In this document: piece by piece, positions 1 through 9,774 of the stretch
Numbering within the stretch: the stretch's first letter is position 1
How the letters are laid out: each line of letters opens with the position of its first letter
Origin: Palsa-883 sp963826975
GTDB lineage: Bacteria > Pseudomonadota > Alphaproteobacteria > Acetobacterales > Acetobacteraceae
Reading direction: 5' to 3'
Assembly (NCBI GenBank): GCA_963826975.1
Contig: CAWGZJ010000033.1
Coordinates: 124,001 to 188,000, forward strand
DNA length: 64,000 nt
Position numbers and translations under genes: made by a program
Notes under the pieces: generated by a model
The model's database searches: none
Told to the model about the DNA's origin: nothing
Seen by the model: the letters and a program-made list of their open reading frames with translations, nothing else

Positions 1-1
1 G

Positions 2-559
2 CGTCCGCTGCCCGCGCCCCCATCTGCGCAACCGTCCGCCACGCCGGATGACGACGGGTCCACCACGCCGGTGGCGACAACAGAGCCAACCGCGGCGCCC
101 GATACGCCGACAACCCCAGTCGCATCCGCCTCCGTCGCATCCGCCCCTGGCCCGGATGCTGCCCCAGCTTCAGCGGTGTCTGGCTCACCCGCAGCGCGCG
201 CCATGGCCACCACCAGTTCATCAACGCCATCGCCAGCCGCGGCGGCGGATCCCGCCAAGGCCCTGGCCGCCAGGCCGCCAGATCGCAAGCCGAGCGAAAC
301 ATCGCGACCAACGCGCGATGTCGCACAGGGCCGAGCTACGGCGCCTGCTCGCGTGACTCCGACCTACGCGGCGGCGCCACGTCCCGCCAACCCGTCACCG
401 GTGATCGCCGAGCTCGATCGGCCGACCCCACCCGCGCCGCAGCACCTGTCCGCACCGCCGCCGATGACCGGCTCGTTGCTGGGGATGGCGCATGCCTCGA
501 CGCGGCCGCCGGCCCCGCTCCCGGTTTACCTCGCGCCGCAGTCGTCCAACGGCAATTGA
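2..559 (+). CDS. C-terminal part of a Pro/Ala/Thr-rich protein, probably the tail of FtsL
   Basis: The frame is open from the left edge of the window to a TGA at 557-559, so only the C-terminal 185 residues are visible. They are almost entirely Pro, Ala, Ser and Thr, with no recognisable domain or membrane segment. In alphaproteobacterial division clusters the gene just before ftsI is ftsL, whose product bridges FtsB and FtsQ at the septum, so position suggests a long disordered FtsL tail. That identity rests on context only. The next gene, ftsI, starts 11 bases downstream, which fits co-transcription. Confidence 0.45.
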   Translation, partial: RPLPAPPSAQPSATPDDDGSTTPVATTEPTAAPDTPTTPVASASVASAPGPDAAPASAVSGSPAARAMATTSSSTPSPAAAADPAKALAARPPDRKPSETSRPTRDVAQGRATAPARVTPTYAAAPRPANPSPVIAELDRPTPPAPQHLSAPPPMTGSLLGMAHASTRPPAPLPVYLAPQSSNGN

Positions 560-569
560 GCGCACGAAG

Positions 570-3008
570 ATGACCGATCCAATCGACCCGCCCGAGATCG
601 ACCCATTCCGGGGCGACCCATCCCGGGCCGACCCATCGATCGCCCAGCCCCCGCCGGGTGCGCCCGCACCGGGCGCGCCGTCGCCTGATTCCGCGCCGCT
701 CGGCTGGCTCGGCCGCCACCTGGGTGGCCTTCCCTCCAGCCGCCCCGGCGCGGCGCGCGCCGATGCGGTGCCGCGGATGGAGACGGTGCGCATTACCGCG
801 CCGGACCTCGCGCGCCGCGCCGCGCTGCGCAAAACCCGCCGACGGCTGGGCCTCACCGCGATTGGGTTCGCCCTGCTGTTCCTGACCGTGGCCGGCAAAC
901 TGACAGTGGCGACCGTGATCGCGCCGCGCTTGCCGCGCCCGGACGCGGTGATGGTGCTGCCGTCCCAGGCCAAATCTTCGTCGCTGTTCGCGTCGCAGTC
1001 CGCGACCCAGACCGCCGGGCAGCTCACCGGAGAGCCCACGGGGCAACCCCCGGGCCAGTCCACCGGCCAGTCCACTGGGCAGCCCGCCGGCCAGCCCGCT
1101 GCCACCGGCGCGCTCGATCATCGCGCCACCATCGTCGATCGCAACGGCCAGCCGCTCGCCATCTCGCTGCCATCGGTCGCGCTGTTCGCCGATCCCCGCC
1201 AGATCATCGACCCGGTGGACGCCACCCGCCGCCTGAAGCAGGCCCTGCCGCGCATCGACGCCGCGGCGGTGCAGCGTCGCCTGTCCGACACCAACCTGCA
1301 GTTCGCCTTCGTCGAGCGCCAGATCACCCCGCGCGAGGAACTCGCGGTCAACCGGCTGGGCATCCCCGGGGTGGATTTTCGCCCCTCCGAGGTGCGCCGC
1401 TACCCGATGGGGCGCGTCGTCTCGCAGGTGCTGGGCGGCGTCGATGTCGACAACCACGGCGCGGCCGGCGCGGAGAAGTCGTTCGACCACCGCCTGCTCA
1501 CCGATCCGAACGATCTGCGCCTGTCGGTCGACGTGCGCGTGCAGGCGGTGGTGCGCGACGAGTTGTCCAAGGCGATGGCCGAGTTCGGCGCGATCGGCGC
1601 CTGCGGCATCGTCATGGACGTGAACACCGGCGAGATCCTGGGGATGGTCAGCCTGCCGGACTACGACCCGAACGCATTCAAGACCAGCACCGACGACGAG
1701 CAGTTCAACCGCGCCATCACCGGGCGCTACGAGCCGGGCAGCACCTTCAAGTTGCAGACCGCATCGATGGCGTTGGATGGCGGCATCGTTCACATCTGGG
1801 ACGAATTCGACGCGTCGCGGCCACTGGTGATCGGCCGCTTCACCATCACCGATTTCGAGGGCAAGCACCGCTGGCTGTATCTGCCGGAGGTGCTCGCCTA
1901 CTCCTCGAACCTTGGCGCCGCACATATCGCAATGGATGTCGGCGCCGAGCGTCAGCGCGCCTGGCTCAAGGCGATGGGGATGTTCGAACGCCCGCCGATC
2001 GAACTGCCCGGCGCGATCGCACCGCAATACCAGTCCGCGGCCAACTGGCGGGAAACCACGGTGATGACGGTGGGTTTCGGCCACGGCATCGCGATCGAGC
2101 CGTTGCAGGTCGTGCGGGGCACCGCCGCGGTGGCCAACGGCGGCGTGCTGGTGCGCCCGACCATCCTGGCATTGCCACCCGGCTCGCATCCTGACCCCAC
2201 GCAGCCCGAGGGGGTGCGGGTCATGCAGGCATCCACCTCCGAGATCATCCGCAAGCTGATGCGCCTGGTGGTCACCGACGGCTACGGCAAACCGGCCGAG
2301 GTGCCAGGCTACTACGTCGGCGGGAAAACCGGCACCGCCGAGAAGGTCGGCGCGCACGGCTACCGCAAGCACACCAACGTCGCCGCGTTCATGAGCGTGT
2401 TCCCGATGAACGCGCCGCGCTACGCGGTTTACATGATGCTGGACGAGCCGCACGGCAACAAAAGCACCTATGGCTACTCCACTGCAGGGTGGGTGGCCGC
2501 GCCGGCCGCCGGCAGGGTGATCTCGCGGATCGCGCCGATGCTCGGGCTGCTGCCGGACCTGCAGGACTCGGCCGCCATCAACCAGGCGCTGTACATTCCG
2601 TTGCAGCCCGGACGCCCGCCCGGGGCACCCCTGGCACACGGCCCGACCGTGGCGGAATTGAAAACAGCCGAGGCCCCCGGTGCGAAGGCGCCCAGTCTGA
2701 AGGAGTCGGGTCTGAAGGAGTCGGGTCTGAAGGCGTCGGGTGTTAAGCCGGCGGCGGCACCCGCGGCACCAACTCCATCGCGGTCGGGGACGGCGGCCAC
2801 CCGCTCGGTGCGGCACGATGCGCGGCACGAGGCCGAAGCCGTGCCGTCGCCGCCGGCGCGGTTACTTCCGGTGTCTGTCGCCATGTCCGCAAAGGTGTCC
2901 CTAGGGACGTCCACAGCGATGTCCACAGCGGTGTCCCCAAGGGTATCCTCAGGGATTCCCACCGGCGCGATCCCACCCGATCCGGTGCCTGTCGGTGCAG
3001 CTCGCTGA
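570..3008 (+). CDS. ftsI: Peptidoglycan D,D-transpeptidase FtsI (PBP3)
   Basis: This is the septal class B penicillin-binding protein that cross-links peptidoglycan at division. The ATG at 570 is chosen because it is the first ATG after the preceding stop. A single membrane anchor lies near residues 92-115, followed by a PBP dimerisation domain. The transpeptidase domain has all three motifs: S391-T-F-K (nucleophile Ser391), S445-S-N and K586-T-G. At 812 residues it is longer than the usual 550-650. The excess lies in a Gly/Gln/Thr/Pro repeat after the anchor (about 1018-1100) and a disordered C-terminal tail with a five-residue LKESG repeat (2698-2742). The 3' end overlaps the proposed murE start by 14 bases. 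Confidence 0.95.
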   Translation: MTDPIDPPEIDPFRGDPSRADPSIAQPPPGAPAPGAPSPDSAPLGWLGRHLGGLPSSRPGAARADAVPRMETVRITAPDLARRAALRKTRRRLGLTAIGFALLFLTVAGKLTVATVIAPRLPRPDAVMVLPSQAKSSSLFASQSATQTAGQLTGEPTGQPPGQSTGQSTGQPAGQPAATGALDHRATIVDRNGQPLAISLPSVALFADPRQIIDPVDATRRLKQALPRIDAAAVQRRLSDTNLQFAFVERQITPREELAVNRLGIPGVDFRPSEVRRYPMGRVVSQVLGGVDVDNHGAAGAEKSFDHRLLTDPNDLRLSVDVRVQAVVRDELSKAMAEFGAIGACGIVMDVNTGEILGMVSLPDYDPNAFKTSTDDEQFNRAITGRYEPGSTFKLQTASMALDGGIVHIWDEFDASRPLVIGRFTITDFEGKHRWLYLPEVLAYSSNLGAAHIAMDVGAERQRAWLKAMGMFERPPIELPGAIAPQYQSAANWRETTVMTVGFGHGIAIEPLQVVRGTAAVANGGVLVRPTILALPPGSHPDPTQPEGVRVMQASTSEIIRKLMRLVVTDGYGKPAEVPGYYVGGKTGTAEKVGAHGYRKHTNVAAFMSVFPMNAPRYAVYMMLDEPHGNKSTYGYSTAGWVAAPAAGRVISRIAPMLGLLPDLQDSAAINQALYIPLQPGRPPGAPLAHGPTVAELKTAEAPGAKAPSLKESGLKESGLKASGVKPAAAPAAPTPSRSGTAATRSVRHDARHEAEAVPSPPARLLPVSVAMSAKVSLGTSTAMSTAVSPRVSSGIPTGAIPPDPVPVGAAR

Positions 3009-4644
3009 TCTGATGAGCCAAGACCTTGTCCCCGGGGCGCAAGCCCTTCCGGCGTCCGTCCAAGCCGGTGCCGATATGGCCGCCTGGCAGTCGATCGCCT
3101 CGCTCGACGTGGCCGGCATCACCGCGGACAGCCGCGAGGTGGTGCCCGGCGACCTGTTCGCCGCGCTGCCGGGCACCAGCGTCGACGGCCGCGCATTCAT
3201 CGCCGATGCGGTGCAGCGGGGCGCCGTGGCGGTGCTGGCCCCGCACGGCACCGAATGGCCACCAGGCGTGCCGCCTCGCCCGCTGATCCTCGATCCCGAG
3301 CCGCGCCGCGCTCTGGCGCGGATGGCCGCGGCCCTGGCCGGTCCGCAGCCGGCGACCGTGGTCGCCGTCACCGGCACCAACGGCAAGACCAGCACCGTGG
3401 AATTCCTGCGCCAGATCTGGGCCGCGGACGGCGCCAGGGCAGCGAGCCTCGGCACGCTCGGCGTGATCGCGCCGGGCTTCGACCCGGGACCCGGGCTGAC
3501 CACGCCCGACCCGGTGAGCCTGGCCGAGACGCTGGCCGGCCTGGCGCGCACCGGTGTGTCGCACGCCGCGCTGGAGGCGTCGTCGCACGGGCTGGACCAG
3601 TTCCGGCTCGACGGTGTGCACCTGATGGCGGCCGGCTTCACCAACCTGACGCGCGACCATCTGGACTATCACGGCAGCGAAGCCGCCTATCGCACGGCCA
3701 AGCTGCGGCTGTTCGAGGACCTGCTGCCGGGTGGCGCGCCGGTGGCGGCGAACGCCGACATGGACCCGGCGACCCTGGCCGCGTTGCGCGACATTGCCAC
3801 TCGCCGCGGGCTGCGTCTGTGCCTGGTTGGCGAGAGCGCGCGAAGCGAGCCCGGGCAAAGTGAGACGGGGCAAAGTGAAACGGGGCGAACCGAGACGGGG
3901 ACCGTGATCCGCCTGCTGGGCACCGTCCCACGGCCCGACGGCCAGATCCTCACGATCGAGCTTGCCGGGGTGCGGCGCGAGGTCCAACTGAAGCTGCCAG
4001 GCCGCTTCCAGGCAGACAACGTGCTGATGGCGGCTGTCCTGGCGGACGCACTGGGCGTGCGCGACGTGCTCGATCGCCTGCCGATGCTGACAGGCGTGCG
4101 CGGGCGCATGGAACTCGCCGCCCGCCTGGCAAACGGTGCCGCGGTCTATGTCGACTACGCCCATACGCCGGATGCGCTCGAGCGCCTGCTGACCGCGCTG
4201 CGTCCGCACACGTCCGGCCGGCTGCATGTGGTGTTCGGCGCCGGTGGGGATCGCGATCGCGGCAAGCGCCCGCTGATGGGTGCGGCGGCGGGGCGCTACG
4301 CCGACATGGTGATCGTAACCGACGACAACCCCCGCGGCGAAGACCCCGCGACGATCCGCGCGGCCGTCCTGGCCGGGGTGCGCGCCAGCGGAACCGCCGC
4401 GCCGACGGTTGGTGCCAAGGAGATCGGCGCCAGGGAAATTGGTGCCAGGGAAATTGGTGCCAGAGAAATCGGAGACCGCGCGTTGGCCATCGCAGCGGCG
4501 CTGGAGGACCTGCGCCCGGGTGACGTGCTGGCAGTGGCCGGCAAGGGTCACGAGCAAGGCCAGACGATCGGCGGGACAGTGATCCCGTTCGACGACGTGA
4601 CCGTGGTCCGCCGGCTGGTTGGGCAAAGGGGCGGTAACGCATGA
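2995..4644 (+). CDS. murE: UDP-MurNAc-tripeptide synthetase MurE (meso-diaminopimelate adding)
   Basis: This cytoplasmic Mur ligase adds meso-diaminopimelate to UDP-MurNAc-L-Ala-D-Glu. The ATP loop GTNGKTS is near residues 126-132, and the D-D-N-P-R motif at 443-447 is the signature for meso-DAP rather than lysine. The GTG at 2995 is preferred because the following residues (QLADLM) look like a normal MurE start; an ATG at 3013, four bases after the ftsI stop, is the alternative. Two short tandem insertions stand out: GQSET-type repeats at about 3850-3900 and GAREI-type repeats at 4411-4470, both in 15-base units. The stop overlaps the murF ATG (ATGA). Confidence 0.95.
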   Translation: MQLADLMSQDLVPGAQALPASVQAGADMAAWQSIASLDVAGITADSREVVPGDLFAALPGTSVDGRAFIADAVQRGAVAVLAPHGTEWPPGVPPRPLILDPEPRRALARMAAALAGPQPATVVAVTGTNGKTSTVEFLRQIWAADGARAASLGTLGVIAPGFDPGPGLTTPDPVSLAETLAGLARTGVSHAALEASSHGLDQFRLDGVHLMAAGFTNLTRDHLDYHGSEAAYRTAKLRLFEDLLPGGAPVAANADMDPATLAALRDIATRRGLRLCLVGESARSEPGQSETGQSETGRTETGTVIRLLGTVPRPDGQILTIELAGVRREVQLKLPGRFQADNVLMAAVLADALGVRDVLDRLPMLTGVRGRMELAARLANGAAVYVDYAHTPDALERLLTALRPHTSGRLHVVFGAGGDRDRGKRPLMGAAAGRYADMVIVTDDNPRGEDPATIRAAVLAGVRASGTAAPTVGAKEIGAREIGAREIGAREIGDRALAIAAALEDLRPGDVLAVAGKGHEQGQTIGGTVIPFDDVTVVRRLVGQRGGNA

Positions 4645-6170
4645 CGCCCCAGCCACCCATGACGCCCTTATGGTCCACCCGCGATCTGGTCGAGGCAACC
4701 GGCGGGGCGATGGCCTCTGACCTCGCGGCCACCGGCGTGTCGATCGACACCCGCACCCTGGTGCCGGGCGATCTGTTCGTGGCGCTGCGGGGCGACAACG
4801 GCGACGGCCACGAGTTCGTCATCGACGCGCTGGCCAAAGGCGCCGCCGGGGCGATGGTGCATCGGGATGTGCCAGGCGAACTCACCGCGGAACTCACCAC
4901 GGACCCCACCACGGACTCCACCACGGACTCCACCACGGACGTCACCCTGGGGGGCGCCATCGCCGCGCGCCTGCTATGGGTCGACGACACGCTGGCGGCG
5001 CTGACGCGGCTCGGCGCCTATGCCCGCGCACGCTTCACCGGCCGGTTGGTGGCGATCACCGGCAGCGTCGGCAAGACCACCACCAAGGAGATGCTGCGCC
5101 GCGTCCTGACCGCGTTCGCCCAGACGCATGCCGCGGTCGCCTCCTACAACAACCATTGGGGCGTACCGCTGACCCTGGCGCGCCTGCCGCGCGACGCGCG
5201 ATTCTGCGTCGCGGAGATCGGTATGAACCACGCCGGCGAGATCGCCCCATTGGCGCGCCTGGCGCGGCCGCATGTCGCCGTCATCACCACGGTCGAGAAG
5301 GCACATGTTGGCTATCTCGGCTCGATCGCCGCGATTGCCGCGGAGAAGGCCTCGATCATGCACGCGCTGCCGCCGGATGGCGTCGCCGTGCTGCCGCTGG
5401 ACAATGCCCTGTTCTCGATGTTGCGCGAGGCTGCCGGGGGGCGGCGGATCGTTACGTTTGGTGCCAACCCGAGCGCCGATGCGTGCCTTCTCGACGCGCA
5501 GACCGACGCCGACGGCACCGACCTGCGCGTTCGCATCAACGGTACCGAGGCGCGGCTGCGGATCGACGCGCCGGGGCGGCACATGGCGATGAACGCGCTG
5601 GCCGCATTGGCCGCCGCCACGGCGCTGGGCGCGGATGTGCGCATGGCGGCCGATGCCCTGGCCGGCTTCGCGCCCGTCGCCGGCCGCGGCGCGCGGCGCA
5701 CCATCGCCGTGCCGGGCGGAACGGCACTGCTGCTCGACGAGAGCTACAACGGCAACGGCGCCTCGATGCGCGCGGCGCTCGAGGTGCTGCGGCTGCAACC
5801 GGCGCGGCGGCGGCTGGCGGTGCTCGGCGACATGCTGGAACTGGGCGACGAAGGGCCGGCCGAGCATCTCGCGCTGGCACCTGCCGTCACCGAGGCGGCC
5901 GATCTGCTGTTCGCCTGCGGGCCGTTGATGCAGGGTTTGTGCGGCGCGGTACCGGAACGGTTGCACGCCATGTGTGCCGCCGATTCGGCGGCATTGGCGC
6001 CGATTGTCGCCCGCGCGGCGCGGCCGGGCGACGCGATCCTGGTCAAGGGCAGCCTGGGCAGCCGCATGAAGCGCGTGGTCGCCGCGCTCGACGCCCCCCA
6101 GGGACGTGATCGCGGACATGCCCAGGGACACACCCAGGGCCGTGACCCGGCGTTGGGGAGTAGCGGCTGA
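4641..6170 (+). CDS. murF: UDP-MurNAc-tripeptide:D-Ala-D-Ala ligase MurF
   Basis: MurF completes the cytoplasmic pentapeptide precursor by adding D-Ala-D-Ala. The nucleotide loop GSVGKTTTK spans residues 141-149, followed by the YNNHWGVPLTL and AEIGMNHAGEI segments typical of MurF. The ATG at 4641 overlaps the murE stop by four bases; an ATG at 4659 is possible. A TTDS repeat in 12-base units (about 4895-4940) sits in the N-terminal domain, and the C-terminus has a His/Gly/Gln/Arg-rich tail. The gene abuts mraY with a one-base TGATG overlap. Its 509 residues are slightly above the family norm because of these insertions. Confidence 0.95.
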   Translation: MTPQPPMTPLWSTRDLVEATGGAMASDLAATGVSIDTRTLVPGDLFVALRGDNGDGHEFVIDALAKGAAGAMVHRDVPGELTAELTTDPTTDSTTDSTTDVTLGGAIAARLLWVDDTLAALTRLGAYARARFTGRLVAITGSVGKTTTKEMLRRVLTAFAQTHAAVASYNNHWGVPLTLARLPRDARFCVAEIGMNHAGEIAPLARLARPHVAVITTVEKAHVGYLGSIAAIAAEKASIMHALPPDGVAVLPLDNALFSMLREAAGGRRIVTFGANPSADACLLDAQTDADGTDLRVRINGTEARLRIDAPGRHMAMNALAALAAATALGADVRMAADALAGFAPVAGRGARRTIAVPGGTALLLDESYNGNGASMRAALEVLRLQPARRRLAVLGDMLELGDEGPAEHLALAPAVTEAADLLFACGPLMQGLCGAVPERLHAMCAADSAALAPIVARAARPGDAILVKGSLGSRMKRVVAALDAPQGRDRGHAQGHTQGRDPALGSSG

Positions 6171-7258
6171 TGCTGTTCAACCTGACGCGTCCGTTCGCGG
6201 ACCAATTCATTCTGTTCAATCTGTTCCGCTACACCACCTTCCGCTCCGGCGCGGCGTGCCTGACCGCCCTGCTCGTCGCGCTCTTCCTGGGCCCACGCGT
6301 GATCCGTTGGCTGCGCACCCTGCAGCGCGACGGCCAGCCGATCCGCGAGGACGGGCCGGAACGCCACCTGATCGAGAAAAAGGGCACGCCGACCATGGGC
6401 GGCGTGCTGATCCTGTTCGCGCTGGGCATCTCGACGTTGCTGTGGGTCGATCTGCGCAACCGCTATGTCTGGCCTGTGCTGTTCGTCACCTACGGCTACG
6501 GCGCGCTCGGCTTCGTCGACGACTACCTGAAACTGTCGCGGCGCAGCCACAAGGGCGTTCCGGGCCGCGTCAAGCTGCTGGTGCAGGCGGTGATCGGCCT
6601 GATCGCCGGCATCTGGATCACGTCGTTGACGCGCGAGCCGCTGGCAACCGAGTTGGTGCTGCCGGTCTTCAAGGAGGCGCTGATCCCGCTCGGCCACGCC
6701 TTCCCGCTGTTCGCCATGCTGGTCATGATGGGCAGTTCGAACTCGGTGAACCTGACCGACGGGCTGGACGGGCTGGCGATCGTGCCGACGATCATCTGCG
6801 CCGGGGTGTTTGCGCTGATCGCCTACCTGGTCGGCAACCGCATCTTCGCCGAATACCTGCAGCTCAACCCGGTGGCCGGCGTGGACCAGTTGTGCGTGTT
6901 CTGCGCCGCGCTGATCGGCGCCGGGCTGGGCTTCCTGTGGTTCAACGCCCCGCCCGCCGCGGTGTTCATGGGCGATATCGGCTCGCTGTCGCTGGGCGGC
7001 GCGCTGGGCGCGGTGGCCGTCGCGACCAAGCACGAGATCGTGCTGCTGATCGTCGGCGGACTGTTCGTGGTGGAGACCGTTTCGGTCATCATCCAGGTGT
7101 TCTGGTTCAAACAAACCGGCCAGCGCGTCTTCCTGATGGCGCCGCTGCACCATCATTTCGAGAAGAAGGGCTGGGCCGAGCCCACTATCGTCATCCGTTT
7201 CTGGATCATCTCGATGATCCTGGCGCTCGTCGGTCTCGCGACGTTGAAGATCAGATGA
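6170..7258 (+). CDS. mraY: Phospho-MurNAc-pentapeptide transferase MraY
   Basis: MraY is the integral membrane enzyme that transfers phospho-MurNAc-pentapeptide to undecaprenyl phosphate to make lipid I. The 362 residues and about ten hydrophobic segments match the family. Diagnostic stretches are FVDDYLK (catalytic Asp117 and Asp118), NLTDGLDGLA near residues 193-203, and the HHHFEKKGW loop near the C-terminus. It starts at an ATG sharing a base with the murF stop. The stop codon overlaps an ATG at 7255 that is probably the true murD start (see murD). Confidence 0.97.
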   Translation: MLFNLTRPFADQFILFNLFRYTTFRSGAACLTALLVALFLGPRVIRWLRTLQRDGQPIREDGPERHLIEKKGTPTMGGVLILFALGISTLLWVDLRNRYVWPVLFVTYGYGALGFVDDYLKLSRRSHKGVPGRVKLLVQAVIGLIAGIWITSLTREPLATELVLPVFKEALIPLGHAFPLFAMLVMMGSSNSVNLTDGLDGLAIVPTIICAGVFALIAYLVGNRIFAEYLQLNPVAGVDQLCVFCAALIGAGLGFLWFNAPPAAVFMGDIGSLSLGGALGAVAVATKHEIVLLIVGGLFVVETVSVIIQVFWFKQTGQRVFLMAPLHHHFEKKGWAEPTIVIRFWIISMILALVGLATLKIR

Positions 7259-7306
7259 GCTGGGAGTGCATTTCCCTCCGACCTGTTCGCCGGCCGGCGC
7301 TTCTAC

Positions 7307-8644
7307 GTGGTGGGGCTGGGCAAGAACGGCCTGCCCGCGGCGCGCGCGCTGGCGGCAATGGGGGCGGTGGTGGAAGCCTGGGACGACAACGCCTCGGCGC
7401 GCGACGCGGCTGTCGGCGGCGCGATGGACAAACTGGTGCTGCGCGATCCGTCCGCCGGGGCGTTTGATTACGACGCGCTGGTGCTGTCGCCGGGTATTCC
7501 GCACCTGCTGCCACAGCCGCACGTCGCCGCGTCGCGCGCGCGCAATGCAGGCGTGCCGATCCTGTCCGACGTCGAATTGCTGTTCCGGGCGGTGCGCAAA
7601 TCCGGCTCGCGCGCGCGGTTCGCCGGCATCACCGGAACGAACGGCAAGTCGACCACGACCGCGCTGCTGGCGCACGTCCTCGCCGGCGCCGGCGTCACCG
7701 CGGCGGCGGGCGCCAATCTCGGCCCGGCGGCGTTGTCGCTGCCGCTGCTGGACGATGACGGCATCTATGTTCTGGAAATCTCATCTTACATGTTGGAGCG
7801 GCTCGATTCGGTACGCTTCGATGCCGCGGTCATGCTGAACCTCAGCGCCGACCACATCGAACGACACGGCGACATGGCGGCCTACGCCCTGGTGAAGCGC
7901 GCGATTTTCGATCGCCAGACCATGCACGATCTGGCGGTGATCGGGATCGACGATGCCGACTCGCGCGCGATGGCCGACTGGCTGCGCACCCGCGCGGCCC
8001 GGATGGTCACGGTCTCGGGCGAGGCACGCGCGGACATCTGGTGCCACAACGGCATCCTGCGCGATGCGGCGGGTCCCATCGTGGACCTGACGGTGGCGCG
8101 TGCGCTGCCCGGCGCACACAACGCGCAGAACGCCGCCGCCGCCGCGGCAGTGGCATTCGCGCTGGACGTTTCGCGCGCCGAGGTGGCCGCCGGCATCCTG
8201 TCCTACCCCGGCCTGCCGTATCGCCAGCAGCGCGTGGCCGAGATCGACGGCATCGCATTCATCAACGACAGCAAGGCGACCAACGCCAACTCCGCCGCGC
8301 GCGCCCTGGTCTGCCACGAGCACCTGGTCTGGATCGCCGGCGGCATGCAGAAGGAAGGCGGCATCGAACCGCTGGCGGATTTTTTCCCCCGCATCGCGCA
8401 CGCGCTGCTGATCGGCCGCGACGCGCCGGACTTCGCCGCCACGCTCGCCGCGCACGGCGTGCCGCACGACATCGTCGAAACCTTGGAACAGGCGGTGCCG
8501 GCCGCCCTGGCGGCCGCGCGCCGCACCGGCACGCCGGTCGTGCTGCTGTCGCCGGCCTGCGCGAGTTGGGACCAGTTCACCGGCTACGACCAGCGTGGCG
8601 ATCGTTTCGCATCCCTCGTGGAAGCCTTGCGGAGGGCGGCCTGA
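7307..8644 (+). CDS. murD: UDP-MurNAc-L-Ala:D-Glu ligase MurD (5' end disturbed)
   Basis: MurD adds D-glutamate to UDP-MurNAc-L-Ala. The ATP loop GTNGKST is at about residues 110-116 of this frame, and the NDSKATN and LSPACASWDQF motifs are diagnostic of MurD. The first start codon in frame is the GTG at 7307, which would cut into the first beta strand (YVVGLGKNG). The expected start is the ATG at 7255 overlapping the mraY stop, but it is in another frame. Removing one G from the GGG at 7262-7264 joins ATG 7255 to this frame and restores a normal N-terminus, so a one-base insertion is likely. The stop overlaps ftsW by one base. Confidence 0.93.
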   Translation: MVGLGKNGLPAARALAAMGAVVEAWDDNASARDAAVGGAMDKLVLRDPSAGAFDYDALVLSPGIPHLLPQPHVAASRARNAGVPILSDVELLFRAVRKSGSRARFAGITGTNGKSTTTALLAHVLAGAGVTAAAGANLGPAALSLPLLDDDGIYVLEISSYMLERLDSVRFDAAVMLNLSADHIERHGDMAAYALVKRAIFDRQTMHDLAVIGIDDADSRAMADWLRTRAARMVTVSGEARADIWCHNGILRDAAGPIVDLTVARALPGAHNAQNAAAAAAVAFALDVSRAEVAAGILSYPGLPYRQQRVAEIDGIAFINDSKATNANSAARALVCHEHLVWIAGGMQKEGGIEPLADFFPRIAHALLIGRDAPDFAATLAAHGVPHDIVETLEQAVPAALAAARRTGTPVVLLSPACASWDQFTGYDQRGDRFASLVEALRRAA

Positions 8645-9774
8645 TGCCCACCCTGTCACGCGCCGACAACTCGCTGTTGGGCCGCTGGTGGTGGACGGTG
8701 GACCGCTGGACCCTGACGGCGATCGGCGTGCTGATCGGCTTCGGCTACATCATGATGCTGGCAGCCAGCCCCGCCGTCGCCGAGCGCATCCACATCTCGC
8801 GCGACATGTTCATCCTCAAGCAGGTCGGGTTCCTCGCCGCCGCCGGCCTGATCGTGGTGGGCGCGTCGCTGCTCTCGCCGCGCAACGTCCGCCGCGTCGC
8901 GCTGATCGGCTGCATGGTGGCGCTGACGCTGACCGCGATGACGCTGGTGGCCGGCGTCGAGATCAAGGGCGCCCGCCGATGGATCGCCCTGCCCGGGATG
9001 CAGATCCAGCCGAGCGAATTCCTGAAACCCTGTTTCGCCATCGCCGCCGCCTGGCTGATCGCCGAGGGCAAGCAGATGCCGCGCTTCCCCGGCACGACGC
9101 TCGCCATCCTGGTCTACCTGCTGATCGCCTTCTGCCTGAAGTCGCAGCCGGACATCGGCATGCTGGGCGTCGTCACGCTGGTGTTCTTCGCGCAGCTTTT
9201 CCTGGCCGGGCTGAACCTGTTTCTCGCCGGCCTTGGCGTGCTCGGGATCGGCGGCGCCGGCTTCGCCGCCTACGTGTTCTTCAGCCATGTGCAGAAGCGC
9301 GTGCAGGAATTCCTGGATCCGGGCGCCGCCGGCGCCGCCGCCAGCTATCAGCCCACCAAGGCGCTGGAAGCGTTCGGTAATGGCGGGCTGTGGGGCCGCG
9401 GTCCCGGCGAGGGCCACGTGAAGGACGTGCTGCCCGACGCGCATGCCGACTTCGTCTTCGCTGTCGCCGGCGAGGAATTCGGCATGGTGGTCTGCCTGGT
9501 GATCCTCGGCGTGTTCGCCTTCATCGTGCTGCGCGGCCTGCTGCAACTGCTGAAGGAATCCGATCCGTTCATCGTGCTGGCCAGCGCCGGCCTGATCACC
9601 GGCTTCGGGCTGCAGGCCTTCGTCAACATGGCCACCTCGCTGCAACTCATTCCGACCAAGGGCATGACCCTGCCGTTCATTTCGTATGGCGGTTCATCGG
9701 TCATGGCGGTGGCGCTGGGCATCGGGATGCTGCTGGCGTTGACGCGGCGGCGCCACCACGGGGACCCGCCATGA
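8644..9774 (+). CDS. ftsW: Septal peptidoglycan glycosyltransferase FtsW (SEDS family)
   Basis: FtsW is the SEDS-family polymerase that works with FtsI on septal glycan strands. The ATG at 8644 shares a base with the murD stop and gives 376 residues, the usual length. About nine to ten hydrophobic segments are visible, with family motifs GARRWIALPG-QIQPSEF in the middle and PTKGMTLPFISYGGSS near the C-terminus. Unlike several neighbours it carries no low-complexity insertions. The stop overlaps the murG ATG (ATGA at 9771). Confidence 0.95.
   Translation: MPTLSRADNSLLGRWWWTVDRWTLTAIGVLIGFGYIMMLAASPAVAERIHISRDMFILKQVGFLAAAGLIVVGASLLSPRNVRRVALIGCMVALTLTAMTLVAGVEIKGARRWIALPGMQIQPSEFLKPCFAIAAAWLIAEGKQMPRFPGTTLAILVYLLIAFCLKSQPDIGMLGVVTLVFFAQLFLAGLNLFLAGLGVLGIGGAGFAAYVFFSHVQKRVQEFLDPGAAGAAASYQPTKALEAFGNGGLWGRGPGEGHVKDVLPDAHADFVFAVAGEEFGMVVCLVILGVFAFIVLRGLLQLLKESDPFIVLASAGLITGFGLQAFVNMATSLQLIPTKGMTLPFISYGGSSVMAVALGIGMLLALTRRRHHGDPP

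Noticed and set aside
336..2828. Long minus-strand open frame of about 830 codons opposite ftsI
   Set aside because: It is Arg/His/Gly-rich with no domain, lies opposite a clear FtsI, and is typical of chance open frames in very GC-rich DNA. The same holds for other long antisense frames across the division cluster.
5744..7675. Minus-strand open frame of about 640 codons opposite murF and mraY
   Set aside because: The composition (His, Gln, Arg, Asp) and lack of motifs show it is a shadow of the sense genes.
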